Positions 7,368 to 14,913 are shown, counted from the stretch's first letter. The stretch: DNA of 16,221 nucleotides from Promethearchaeum sp. (GCA_030611625.1 JAUWPK010000022.1:1-16221), one strand, 5' to 3'. The notes: generated by a model from the sequence alone, not told the origin. Program-made: numbers and translations.

Positions 7368-8534
7368 TTATAATCTAATTACATTACCAAATGGAGGAAC
7401 TTTAAAAAGTTCGTTATAACGTGTTAGAAGCTCAGTATTTACATTCATAATATTGTCTACTTTGCTAATTAAGTTCATTTTAATCAAGTTTTTAATATGA
7501 TACTGTATTGCACCATGATATACACCTAATCGTCTTGCAATCTCTGATAAACCCACTTTTTCCTTGATTAAAATCATTAAGATATTGGTTACGAGCGGAT
7601 TTAAGAACAATACAACGAAATCGTCGAATATTTCGGGAACATTTTCTAAAAAGTAATTCTGAGTTCTCCCAATTCTTTTTGATCGAACCAAGCCGAATGC
7701 TTCAAGTACCATTACATGTTTAATGAAAGGATTTCTTGTAATATGTAATTCTTTCTCAATTAGGTTGTCTCGCGCATGGGTTCCAGGGTGTTCATGAATG
7801 AAGTTTAGAACATTTTTTAATGTTGAAGCTTGGAAGATCTCCCTTCTTGTTCTGCGTTGTTCCGTAACTATCCATTTCTTACCAATTAAACCTTTTATAC
7901 ATGAGAAAATTGTTTCTTTTGAAAAGCCTTTTGTATAGGTCAACCTTGCAATACATTTTGAGTACAATTGCTCCATTAACGGACTCATTGTTTCAACTCT
8001 TTCTATTTCAAGTTCAGAGCCATATTTTTTCTTTTTTAAGATGGTTTTCGCTATTTCGAGAATATTCTTCTCTAAGGTTGAAAGGTCTTCAAATTCTCTT
8101 TCTTGTATATCAATTGGAGATTCTTTAGCTTCTATTAATTGATCGATAGTATCATCTAGGGAAGGAGGCATTTCACTTTGAATGGGAGTTGATATTTCCG
8201 GCGAAATGGCAGCTTCAGATTCAGTAACAACCGGAAATGGCTGAAAAACTGTTGGTTTAATCCCTTTTAGCTCTTCTTGTTGTTCATTATTTTGATTGAT
8301 TTTAACACTCTCTCGATTTTTCTTTTTTTCTTCTGTCTTAGATTCTGTTTCAGGAAAAGGTTTAAAATCATCATTGAGGGTTTTGATTTTTTGAGTAGAT
8401 TTTGTTTTAGGGGGATAGAGGCTTGATATTATTTCATCCTTTTGTGAACTAGTAGAGGTTTGTTCTTTTGCAGATTTAATATTTGGATCCTCATCTTTAG
8501 GCTTTTTGGGTCTAATGATCTGTTTTTCTGACAT
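7368..8534 (-). CDS. Transcriptional regulator with up to three tandem winged-helix domains (388 aa)
   Basis: Residues 1 to about 140 are highly charged and rich in Lys, Glu, Pro, Ser and Thr, and are probably disordered. They are followed by helical, DNA-binding-like domains. A first winged helix is plausible at about 150-233 (ending KKWIVTEQRRTRREIF). The second, about 238-297, has the archaeal pattern of helix, GTHARDN, recognition helix and wing (LNFIHEHPGTHAR to RIGRTQNYFL). The third, about 308-360, reads VGLSEIARRLGVYHGAIQYHIKNLIKMNLIS, a clear ArsR/MarR-like HTH with YH-x-x-N-L recognition helix. Its start lies 12 bp after the stop of the zinc-ribbon membrane protein, so the two form an operon. 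No membrane segment or ligand domain is seen. It likely acts as a DNA-binding regulator whose long tail may contact its membrane partner; the latter is inference. Confidence 0.8.
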   Translation of the reverse strand: MSEKQIIRPKKPKDEDPNIKSAKEQTSTSSQKDEIISSLYPPKTKSTQKIKTLNDDFKPFPETESKTEEKKKNRESVKINQNNEQQEELKGIKPTVFQPFPVVTESEAAISPEISTPIQSEMPPSLDDTIDQLIEAKESPIDIQEREFEDLSTLEKNILEIAKTILKKKKYGSELEIERVETMSPLMEQLYSKCIARLTYTKGFSKETIFSCIKGLIGKKWIVTEQRRTRREIFQASTLKNVLNFIHEHPGTHARDNLIEKELHITRNPFIKHVMVLEAFGLVRSKRIGRTQNYFLENVPEIFDDFVVLFLNPLVTNILMILIKEKVGLSEIARRLGVYHGAIQYHIKNLIKMNLISKVDNIMNVNTELLTRYNELFKVPPFGNVIRL

Positions 8535-8546
8535 CTACTTCTACTC

Positions 8547-10331
8547 TTAATTTACTGTTTGTTCCAAAAACGATACGAATTCTTCTTGGCTATTTACGGG
8601 TAAATAATCAAGCTGATCAGCTAGAAACTTATGTTGCTTGTTTGAAATCGGGAGTGCATAAATTCTCCTTATCATAACAAGATTCTTTTCATCGAATTTC
8701 TTATTCACACACTCTAATTCATCTAAATATTTTAATTGTTTTTCATAAGTTAAATAAATAAAAGATTTTGCAACTTCATTTTTATCTTCTTCATCAATTT
8801 GCAAATCAAGCAATCTACTTCTAACATCTGGCTCCAATACTGTAAAAATTCTTTTATCATTTATTGTATCTCTATCAACTTTTAATGGTTCAGTTGATGG
8901 AATCTTTTGAGTTGCTCCTGAAATTGGGGTTATGGTACCTAATGGTTTCCCTGTATCAGGATCAAATCTCCGAACTTTTCCACCTTGCTTCGAAGATTGT
9001 TCTTCAGTGTTTACATAATCTGTTTCTTTCTTCCCCTTTGCAACCAAATGAAAGCGAAGTTTTCCTACATCAATTTCTTTTGGTAAAGGTTTCTCTAATT
9101 TTCTTACACTTTTTCTGAGTTCAATAAAAGAAATACCGAGAATTAATAGTAATACGCCCATTCCATAGCTTATTGATAAGATACCGATGATAATTAGAAT
9201 AATAGCTTTATCCTCAGGAAAATCTTCGACATTATGTTCATCAAACAATGGAAAAATTTTGATATATAAAACACTGACTATAATAAAACCAGATATTATA
9301 ACATATATTAGATATCCCAAACTGCTACCAGAATTGCCAATGGTTTTTCCGATTTGGGTTAGTACTGCTGAGAAAAAGTACACTAAAGATAAAGGTTTTA
9401 GAACTAGAGTAATACTTTTTACAATATCTCGTTGCCAAAGATTAGAGCAAAAATCATTTTCAACAACTACAGGATGAAGTGGATTTTTATGTTTAGTAAT
9501 TTGAATATATTTTATAAGATGCAAGATTCCACGTGCAAGGATAAAAATTCCGACACCAAATGAATGCAACGTGAATGCTCCGACTATTATCAAAGGAATA
9601 CCTACATGATCTACTCGATCTTCTTTTTCCGATGGAAGAATTGTTTTAATATCATATCTGATGACAAAACCTTCGATAATTATTGAACCCACTGCGTAAA
9701 AAATAGCGTCTGGTGAAGATGTAAACATCGAGACTATCGTCATTATAAAAATAAAGGCGTAATAGAATGGAGTTAATTGAATTAACACATCTAATGCTGT
9801 ATTGAATCCATGCTCAATTTCAGCGATATTTTTTGGTGATTTTTCTATTATTAGGGATTTTTTTGGAGTTACTTTGGGTTTTTTACCGTTTGATGTTTCG
9901 ATATTTACATGAAATCTTGGAGGTTTTTGAGATTGTCTTATTTCCTTGATATTTTGTCTCTGTTGTTGTCTCAATTCTTTATTATCTTTTTTCATTTGTT
10001 GAGTTTTAGCTTTCCACTTCTGTTTCTGGGTAGTATATCCATCTCTTACAATGTTTTTCCATTTTCCCCATTCGGTTTTCCATTGGATCCACTGTTTCTC
10101 TTCTTTGCTTAGCTTCTTCTCTCCGAAATCTTTCTTCCTGTAATCTGATTTGACCAAAGGTTTAACTTCACCTTTTTGATCAATTCCAACGAAAGGAAAA
10201 CCACAATTCTCACAATATGCGTTATTTCCTTTCATTATCAGATCTACTAACTCAAGTGTTACTTTAGAGCCGCATTCTGGACAATTAATGGAGTTTACCT
10301 TCGTTTTTTCTTCTGGCATAATTTTTTTCAC
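8547..10331 (-). CDS. Zinc-ribbon membrane protein with C-terminal helical domain (594 aa)
   Basis: The N-terminus has a CX2C-X19-CX2C ribbon (C17, C20, C40, C43). Residues about 60-140 are very basic and helical, with Trp-rich WIQWKTEWGKWKNIV and a Lys/Gln-rich coil. Then come hydrophobic blocks near 180-235, 243-280, 312-365 and 375-405, giving about seven or eight membrane passes. The C-terminal about 130 residues are soluble: a linker with DPDTGKPLG, then a helical domain starting near FTVLEPDVRSRLLDLQ and containing FIYLTYEKQLKYLDEL. I do not know this domain. The first possible start is GTG 10331; ATG 10319 (residue 5) is equally plausible, and neither has a clear Shine-Dalgarno sequence. 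It is the first gene of an operon with the winged-helix regulator and is a paralogue of the protein encoded at 1156-2277, but longer. The function is unknown. Confidence 0.82.
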   Translation of the reverse strand: MKKIMPEEKTKVNSINCPECGSKVTLELVDLIMKGNNAYCENCGFPFVGIDQKGEVKPLVKSDYRKKDFGEKKLSKEEKQWIQWKTEWGKWKNIVRDGYTTQKQKWKAKTQQMKKDNKELRQQQRQNIKEIRQSQKPPRFHVNIETSNGKKPKVTPKKSLIIEKSPKNIAEIEHGFNTALDVLIQLTPFYYAFIFIMTIVSMFTSSPDAIFYAVGSIIIEGFVIRYDIKTILPSEKEDRVDHVGIPLIIVGAFTLHSFGVGIFILARGILHLIKYIQITKHKNPLHPVVVENDFCSNLWQRDIVKSITLVLKPLSLVYFFSAVLTQIGKTIGNSGSSLGYLIYVIISGFIIVSVLYIKIFPLFDEHNVEDFPEDKAIILIIIGILSISYGMGVLLLILGISFIELRKSVRKLEKPLPKEIDVGKLRFHLVAKGKKETDYVNTEEQSSKQGGKVRRFDPDTGKPLGTITPISGATQKIPSTEPLKVDRDTINDKRIFTVLEPDVRSRLLDLQIDEEDKNEVAKSFIYLTYEKQLKYLDELECVNKKFDEKNLVMIRRIYALPISNKQHKFLADQLDYLPVNSQEEFVSFLEQTVN

Positions 10332-10828
10332 TTACTTAATTCTTAAATTCTAAAAGAACATTCTTCTTTTTGAATTATTTTTAGACCAGTGGTTATCAAA
10401 GAGGGAAGAAAAATAGATTCCTATATATCGTTTTTGAAACATTGATTTTAATTTTAATGTTGATAGTTTTGAAGTTTATGAAAACATAGAGCCCTTTTAA
10501 TATTTTTTCAATAGGTTTTTTGCAAGTGTAATTATGATGAATCTAGAACCTGAAAAATCTCAAAGTGCATCAATTATTGTAGAAATTTATCGCAGAATTA
10601 GGATTATTGTGAGTTAGAACAGTTTTCGACCATTTTAATTTAAATTTTGATTTTTGATAAATTAGAAAAAATACAATTTTTTTTTGAATATTTTCTAACA
10701 CAGATATAACAAATACTTTTTTTTACTTTTATAAAATAGATAGTCTTACAATATTATCGTATTTTATATATATAATATAAGAAGTATCTTACAGACAACA
10801 AAAAACAAACAAAATCACACGGTTCTAC
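10332..10828. other. Gene-poor intergenic stretch
   Basis: I find no convincing gene here on either strand. The stretch is very AT-rich and lies upstream of the zinc-ribbon/winged-helix operon. A TATA-like sequence on the minus strand at about 10420-10429 (CGATATATAG) could be its promoter, which would imply a leader of about 80-100 nt. The stretch 10760-10790 is an alternating TATA run. A 27-codon frame at 10534-10617 has no ribosome site and no recognisable product. No tRNA or rRNA is seen. Confidence 0.5.
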
Positions 10829-10862
10829 AGATGGAAGTTAGTTCCCCCACTTTCTTCCATCT
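10829..10862 (-). terminator. Hairpin downstream of the small HTH gene
   Basis: AGATGGAAG (10829-10837) and CTTCCATCT (10854-10862) are perfect 9-base arms. Inside the 16-base loop AGT and ACT can add a short inner stem around a C-rich tip. It lies 20 bp past the stop codon of the 84-residue gene. On that strand it is followed by T-rich GATTTTGTTTG, as expected for a terminator. On the plus strand it is also followed by T-runs, so it could act both ways, or be a small structured RNA. Confidence 0.5.
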
Positions 10863-10882
10863 TTTTCTTTTTATATTTAATT

Positions 10883-11137
10883 TTAGAGTTTTCCTTGTAT
10901 TTTTTCAAGTAATTCATTATATAGTCGTTTATAGAGATCTAATTGATATTTACACCTTTTTAATTCTTCTCGCAATCGGTTGATTTCATCTCGTTCATCT
11001 TGAAGTTTTTGCAAGGTTGTATTTGACATCCCTGATCCGAATCGTAATTTAAGATATTCCTGAATTTCCCGGTAAGGAATATCTGCCCTTAATAATTGCT
11101 GTGCATATTCAATTTTTTCTTGACTTGATTTACCCAT
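10883..11137 (-). CDS. Small HTH plus coiled-coil protein (84 aa)
   Basis: This basic 84-residue protein has two parts. Residues about 5-45 form a helix-turn-helix-like unit (EKIEYAQQLLRADIPYREIQEYLKLRFGSG..., with SNTTLQKLQ as likely recognition helix), similar in pattern to transposase and recombinase N-terminal HTHs. Residues about 46-80 form a heptad-like coiled coil (EINRLREELKRCKYQLDLYKRLYNELLEKI), suggesting a dimer. The ATG at 11137 is preceded by GGAGG with a 6-base spacer, one of the clearest Shine-Dalgarno sequences in the window. It starts 23 bp after the stop of the membrane/zinc-ribbon gene and is probably co-transcribed with it. A DNA-binding regulator is the likely role. A remnant transposase part is possible, but no catalytic domain or element ends are seen. 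Confidence 0.72.
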   Translation of the reverse strand: MGKSSQEKIEYAQQLLRADIPYREIQEYLKLRFGSGMSNTTLQKLQDERDEINRLREELKRCKYQLDLYKRLYNELLEKIQGKL

Positions 11138-11160
11138 AGAATCCCTCCGAGTTGAATTTT

Positions 11161-12243
11161 TTATGGAAGATAAGAACGATGTTCATTTTTTTGATCCAGT
11201 TGTTGTAAAACTTTTTGATGTTTAATGAGTAATTCCGCCTCAGAAATGTCTAATAGCTCATATCGCATTACTTTTTCACCACAAAAAGGGCAAAATATAT
11301 CTGAGTTTTCTTTAGTGATCGAAGAATCCAATTGTTCAATCACAGATCCACATTTTGGGCAGTAATTTTGTTCCTTTTCATTTGTTTTTTTTGAAGGTTC
11401 TTTAGATTCAATAGGTTTTTTAGGAAAGTTAAGCGTGAAATCTGCAAGAAATGTGCGGGAAGAGAAGGAATAATAGATATAAATTTGAAAAAATTCAAGC
11501 AATAATACTAAAATAAAAATTGGAGTATTAGAATAAAAATTATCTTTAAAATATGACCACACCATATACTTAAACAATAGATTGAAGAAATTAAGAATTA
11601 AAAGAGCTAGAAAATCGTAAAAACGGTCGATCCATTTTCTATTTTCTGAAACAAATAACCAATATCCAACAGAGAACACAATTTGCGTCACTGTAAATAC
11701 AAGGTAGACTAAATCATCATCAATAAGAAATCCACTCAAGTTGAGAAGAATAACACCTGAAAATACGAAAATAAATAATTTAATTTGATTTTCTTTAATA
11801 AATACTTCATTTTTCACAGTTAATGTTATAGTAGATTTAAATCTCTCCCAAAGATTTAATTGTACATATTTAGCTTTCCATACGATGATAAAATTTAGAA
11901 TAAGAATAAAGATATTTGGAAGGAGATATTCTTCAAAAGTGGTAATATCAATCATAATAGCGAAAAGATTTATTGATTGAAGAAAACAGATCTTCAACAA
12001 ATAAATGATACTTAATTTGGTACTATGGCAATTTCGCGGGAGATATAAGATCGAATACAAAGTAAATACACTTAAAATGTAATGAGGCCCCCATATTACA
12101 TTTTCAAAGAAATTTGAGCTTAGATTAAAAAAAGAAATAAAGCGAGTATGAAAAAACCAAAGACAGATCCAACCAGTCCACAATATTCCAACAATGGAGG
12201 ATTTTATAAGCTGATTTTTATTTTCAATTTCGAAAATTCTCAT
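11161..12243 (-). CDS. Polytopic membrane protein with C-terminal zinc ribbon (360 aa)
   Basis: About eight hydrophobic segments fill residues 12 to about 260 (for example 15-35, 48-68, 77-97, 108-125, 155-173, 178-200, 210-232, 243-262). After a charged linker (KKPIESKEPSKKTNEKEQ), a zinc ribbon follows at C295, C298, C318 and C321, then a helical tail with SEAELLIKHQKVLQQLDQ. The ribbon has the same CX2C-X19-CX2C spacing as the two N-terminal ribbons of other membrane proteins in this window, but sits at the opposite end. The ATG at 12243 is preceded by a TATA-like AAATTTAAATAA about 27-35 bp upstream and no Shine-Dalgarno sequence, so the mRNA may be nearly leaderless. It heads an operon with the small HTH protein. 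The function is unknown. Confidence 0.78.
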   Translation of the reverse strand: MRIFEIENKNQLIKSSIVGILWTGWICLWFFHTRFISFFNLSSNFFENVIWGPHYILSVFTLYSILYLPRNCHSTKLSIIYLLKICFLQSINLFAIMIDITTFEEYLLPNIFILILNFIIVWKAKYVQLNLWERFKSTITLTVKNEVFIKENQIKLFIFVFSGVILLNLSGFLIDDDLVYLVFTVTQIVFSVGYWLFVSENRKWIDRFYDFLALLILNFFNLLFKYMVWSYFKDNFYSNTPIFILVLLLEFFQIYIYYSFSSRTFLADFTLNFPKKPIESKEPSKKTNEKEQNYCPKCGSVIEQLDSSITKENSDIFCPFCGEKVMRYELLDISEAELLIKHQKVLQQLDQKNEHRSYLP

Positions 12244-12255
12244 ATTAATAAATTA

Positions 12256-12298
12256 ATGATAACATCGTTATTTAAATTTTTATCATTTGTTATCATTT
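12256..12298. promoter_or_regulatory. Inverted and direct repeats around the membrane-protein promoter
   Basis: ATGATAACA (12256-12264) and TGTTATCAT (12288-12296) form a perfect 9-base inverted repeat around the likely TATA box of the minus-strand gene. The right arm overlaps a direct repeat, TTATCATTT at 12280-12288 and 12290-12298. The arrangement fits an operator, possibly for the HTH protein of the same operon; that link is inference. Chance is not excluded in such AT-rich DNA. Confidence 0.4.
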
Positions 12299-12426
12299 CT
12301 TTTTTTTAATCTCTAATTATTAAATTTTACAGAGTTAGATATTATACATTCAAAAGTAATAATAACATTTTTACTCCAATAATGGATCTTTTCTCTTTTT
12401 ATTTTTCTATTTCTTATTAAATTATA

Positions 12427-13338
12427 ATGCTTTTTGAAAATGATAAAATAAGAATTGGCCCTACGGGTGTTAAAAAAGAGATTTTTCTAATGAAAGGCCG
12501 AAATGATATTCTCAGAAAAGGAAAAAGATTTGAAATTCCAGAATATTTATCAGCGATGGGCTTGAATGCTTATGAATTTTCCGCAGGCAGAATGGCAAAT
12601 TTTTCCGATAGCCCAATTTATGAACAATTTCGAGTAAATTCCAAGAAAAATGATGTTGCCATTTCAATCCATGCACCTTATTATATCTCTTTAACAAGCG
12701 AAAATCCTGAGATATACCAAAAATCAATCGAACGGATAGCGAATACATATGCATGGGCAGTCTGGTTAAATGCTAAAAGAATTGTTTTACATCCAGGAAC
12801 CTATGGTAAATCTAAAATAAAAAGAAATTTAACCAAGATGATCGTTGATGGAATAAATTCAGGCATCATACTTTCAAAGGATCTCTATCCTAAATTAAAA
12901 GAAAAATTTAAAGAAATTTGTTTATGTCCTGAAACTATGGGAAAATTGGGACAAATTGGTTCAGCTGATGAAATAATCGAGATTTGTAGTGAAACAGGCC
13001 CAAATAAAGCGCGGCCATGCATAGATTTTGGACATCTTTATACGCGCAATATCGGAAAAATCATAGGAAGAAATCTATATATGCCCGTATTTGAAAAAAT
13101 TGAGCGAGATTTAGGAAAAGATATAGTAGAAAATCTCCACATTCATTATTCTAAAATAGAATACACCGGAAAAGGTGAAAAAATGCACCATTCAAATGAT
13201 TCTAGTTGGGGACCAAATGTTGAACCCTTATTTAAAATAATTAAAGAGCAGGGATTTAAACCGATAATAATTAATGAAAGCCCCGAATTAGAATCGGATG
13301 CTAAAAAATTGATGGACTTATGGAAAAAAATGAGCTAA
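12427..13338 (+). CDS. nfo: Endonuclease IV-like AP endonuclease (TIM barrel)
   Basis: This 303-residue protein belongs to the AP endonuclease 2/xylose-isomerase-like TIM-barrel family. Endonuclease IV cuts DNA 5' to abasic sites during base excision repair using a three-zinc centre. Candidate ligands by motif are H82 (SIHAPYY), H122 (VLHPG), E169 (CPETMGK), D200 and H203 (CIDFGHL), H238 (HIHYSK), H254 (EKMHH) and E284 (NESPE). The aspartate that precedes the last histidine in E. coli Nfo (DRHH) is replaced here by lysine (KMHH), as I recall in some archaeal homologues. The length is close to the usual 280-300 residues. The start is ATG 12427 with no Shine-Dalgarno sequence and a T/A-rich upstream stretch, so the mRNA may be leaderless. 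A sugar isomerase of the same fold is the main alternative. Confidence 0.8.
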   Translation: MLFENDKIRIGPTGVKKEIFLMKGRNDILRKGKRFEIPEYLSAMGLNAYEFSAGRMANFSDSPIYEQFRVNSKKNDVAISIHAPYYISLTSENPEIYQKSIERIANTYAWAVWLNAKRIVLHPGTYGKSKIKRNLTKMIVDGINSGIILSKDLYPKLKEKFKEICLCPETMGKLGQIGSADEIIEICSETGPNKARPCIDFGHLYTRNIGKIIGRNLYMPVFEKIERDLGKDIVENLHIHYSKIEYTGKGEKMHHSNDSSWGPNVEPLFKIIKEQGFKPIIINESPELESDAKKLMDLWKKMS

Positions 13339-13367
13339 ATTAATTGTTCGGATGAAAAAATTTTTTA

Positions 13368-13379
13368 ATTTATATAAAT
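13368..13379 (+). promoter_or_regulatory. TATA box that decides the start of the small zinc-ribbon gene
   Basis: TTTATATAAATT is centred about 27 bp before ATG 13400. Transcription starting there would give a leaderless mRNA beginning at that ATG. The earlier in-frame ATG at 13352 would lie upstream of this box, so the 16 residues it adds are probably untranslated promoter sequence. Confidence 0.55.
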
Positions 13380-13399
13380 TTTATAAATTGGTCATCGCT

Positions 13400-13954
13400 A
13401 TGCCATTTTGTTCAAACTGCGGTAATTTCTCAATTCAATTGGATTCAAGAAACCATTGCCAAGCTTGTTCCGATGCTTATTTTAAAGGAATTTTAAAGGA
13501 GAAGGACGTAAATGGGACAAAAATTAAAATTGAGAAGAAATTACGCTATAAAATGCTAAATTACATCAACGATGTTGAATTACAACCTGTCGTAATCGGG
13601 TCGGATATATCAAATGCACCTATAGACATCCAAAGACAAAATAATATTGCCCAAAATCATATTGAACCAACGAATCGAAAATCAACAATCGCCTTAGTGT
13701 TATCATTCTTAGGGTTTATTTTATTGTTTTATCCTTCTTTAGGGATTTTTGGCTTGGGTTTTGAAATAATTGGATTAACTCTGGCAATAAATTCCCGGAG
13801 AACTGAACCGCCAAATTGGCGTCGGAAAATTGCCTTTGTTGTTTCCACTATTTACTTTATTCTCATAATTATTGGAATTATAATTATATTTATGGATCCT
13901 GATATAATCGCCGAAACGTTGAAGGATCTTGAAGCTCAAGGCTATGATATCTAA
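13400..13954 (+). CDS. Small zinc-ribbon protein with two membrane segments (184 aa)
   Basis: The chain begins MPFCSNCG and carries a short N-terminal ribbon, CX2C (C4, C7) and CX2C (C20, C23), with only 12 residues between the pairs. A polar linker follows, then two hydrophobic blocks: about residues 99-130 (IALVLSFLGFILLFYPSLGIFGLGFEII, a possible hairpin) and about 148-168 (IAFVVSTIYFILIIIGIIIIF). The arrangement is like the many zinc_ribbon_2/DUF4190-type small membrane proteins of archaea and bacteria, but I cannot name a function. ATG 13400 is preferred over ATG 13352 because of the TATA box between them and because the ribbon starts at once. It follows the endonuclease gene on the same strand and is convergent with the longin-like gene, 19 bp away. 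Confidence 0.75.
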   Translation: MPFCSNCGNFSIQLDSRNHCQACSDAYFKGILKEKDVNGTKIKIEKKLRYKMLNYINDVELQPVVIGSDISNAPIDIQRQNNIAQNHIEPTNRKSTIALVLSFLGFILLFYPSLGIFGLGFEIIGLTLAINSRRTEPPNWRRKIAFVVSTIYFILIIIGIIIIFMDPDIIAETLKDLEAQGYDI

Positions 13955-13973
13955 TCAAAAAAGAGAAAATCAA

Positions 13974-14867
13974 CTATTTTAGATAAGAATCCATATCATC
14001 AGAGAGGTTTAAAATTTTTGAAATTAAATTAGGGAAATTATGCTCTTGATCTTCGGGTTTATCAATGAAGACTTTAGCAATTTCTCTACATTCATCGCAT
14101 ATATCATTTTTTCCTATAATTTTCAATTTAGAAGAAAAAGAATACAAATTTAGATAAGCATCCTTAAAATCTGTTTCATAAATAGGGTTTCCTTTAGAAT
14201 GTTGGACAGATGAGTTTATTGCTTGTTTTGTTTTTTCTAAGAAATATTTCATTCGATCTTTTGTGATTTGTAGTTCTGTTGTGAATTTTTTTCTTCTTTG
14301 CTTATTTTTTTCAATACTTTCCTTATCTTTTAATTTACGGTCGATTTGATCAATAGAATTTAAGATTAAAATTTTGAAAGGAAGAATGACTGTGTTTTTT
14401 AGTCGGTCTTCCAAAAAATTTCTTTCATCTTTAAGTTTAGTATGCTTTGAAGGTTCGAGTTCAAGTTTTTTTAATTTTTCTTTTAAGGGTTTCTTTAGAT
14501 TTAAGACTTTTTTATTTTTTTTAATAATTTTCATAACTTTTGAGTCTAAATCTTCAAAAATAGACATATTTCCATCAAAATCCTTGAATAAATTTGCATT
14601 TTCATTGAGAATTTTTATAAAATCAGGTATTATCTTCCGAACAGCTTTTTCATTATCAACATCGGTAATATTTACCATTTCTACTCCAAGAGACTTAATT
14701 TCAGTTATGATTACAATCAAATTGCCCATTTCAATATTTTTAATACCATTATTTGAATTAACAATCATCTCTCTTATATTATGATTTATTGCGCTTAAAA
14801 ATGATGAAAGCATCTCAATTTGGAATGGTTCGCACTGATCTTTAAAAGATTTTTCCCAAAATAGCAA
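13974..14867 (-). CDS. Longin/roadblock-like N-terminal domain with helical coiled-coil region (297 aa, start probably further upstream)
   Basis: Residues 1-95 fit the longin/roadblock-like sensor domain common in Asgard proteins: LLFWEKSF, then FQIEMLSSFLSAINHNIREM, IKNIEMGNLIVII and a final amphipathic helix DNEKAVRKIIPDFIKIL. Residues about 105-225 are Lys/Glu-rich and helical, likely coiled coil; about 225-297 is another helical part with a lone CX2C (C257, C260). The first canonical start is TTG 14867, but it cuts off the first beta-strand of the domain. Reading 13 codons further up to ACG 14906 adds LYSIFLYQSKTG, the expected first strand, with GAGGG seven bases upstream and a TATA box at the right distance. 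Longin and roadblock domains commonly act with small GTPases or as membrane adaptors, but no partner GTPase is in this window. The domain call rests on pattern recognition only. Confidence 0.72.
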   Translation of the reverse strand: MLFWEKSFKDQCEPFQIEMLSSFLSAINHNIREMIVNSNNGIKNIEMGNLIVIITEIKSLGVEMVNITDVDNEKAVRKIIPDFIKILNENANLFKDFDGNMSIFEDLDSKVMKIIKKNKKVLNLKKPLKEKLKKLELEPSKHTKLKDERNFLEDRLKNTVILPFKILILNSIDQIDRKLKDKESIEKNKQRRKKFTTELQITKDRMKYFLEKTKQAINSSVQHSKGNPIYETDFKDAYLNLYSFSSKLKIIGKNDICDECREIAKVFIDKPEDQEHNFPNLISKILNLSDDMDSYLK

Positions 14868-14913
14868 ACCGGTTTTTGATTGATAAAGAAATATGGAATA
14901 TAACGTCTTAAAT

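Noticed and set aside
10534..10617. A 27-codon frame on the plus strand starting with two ATG codons
   Set aside because: It has no ribosome site or TATA box at a useful distance, is very short, and its product (ending EIYRRIRIIVS) is not recognisable.
10883..11137. Insertion-sequence remnant
   Set aside because: The HTH looks transposase-like, but there is no DDE or serine-recombinase domain, no terminal repeats and no target duplication; the strong ribosome site and operon position favour a working gene.
14450..14465. A GGTTCGAGTTC string like a tRNA T-arm
   Set aside because: It lies inside the longin-like coding region and has no matching acceptor, D or anticodon arms around it.
14374..14784. 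A 136-codon open frame on the plus strand opposite the longin-like gene
   Set aside because: It is rich in Phe, Ser and Ile as expected for the complement of a Lys/Glu-rich coiled coil, and has no promoter or family signature.
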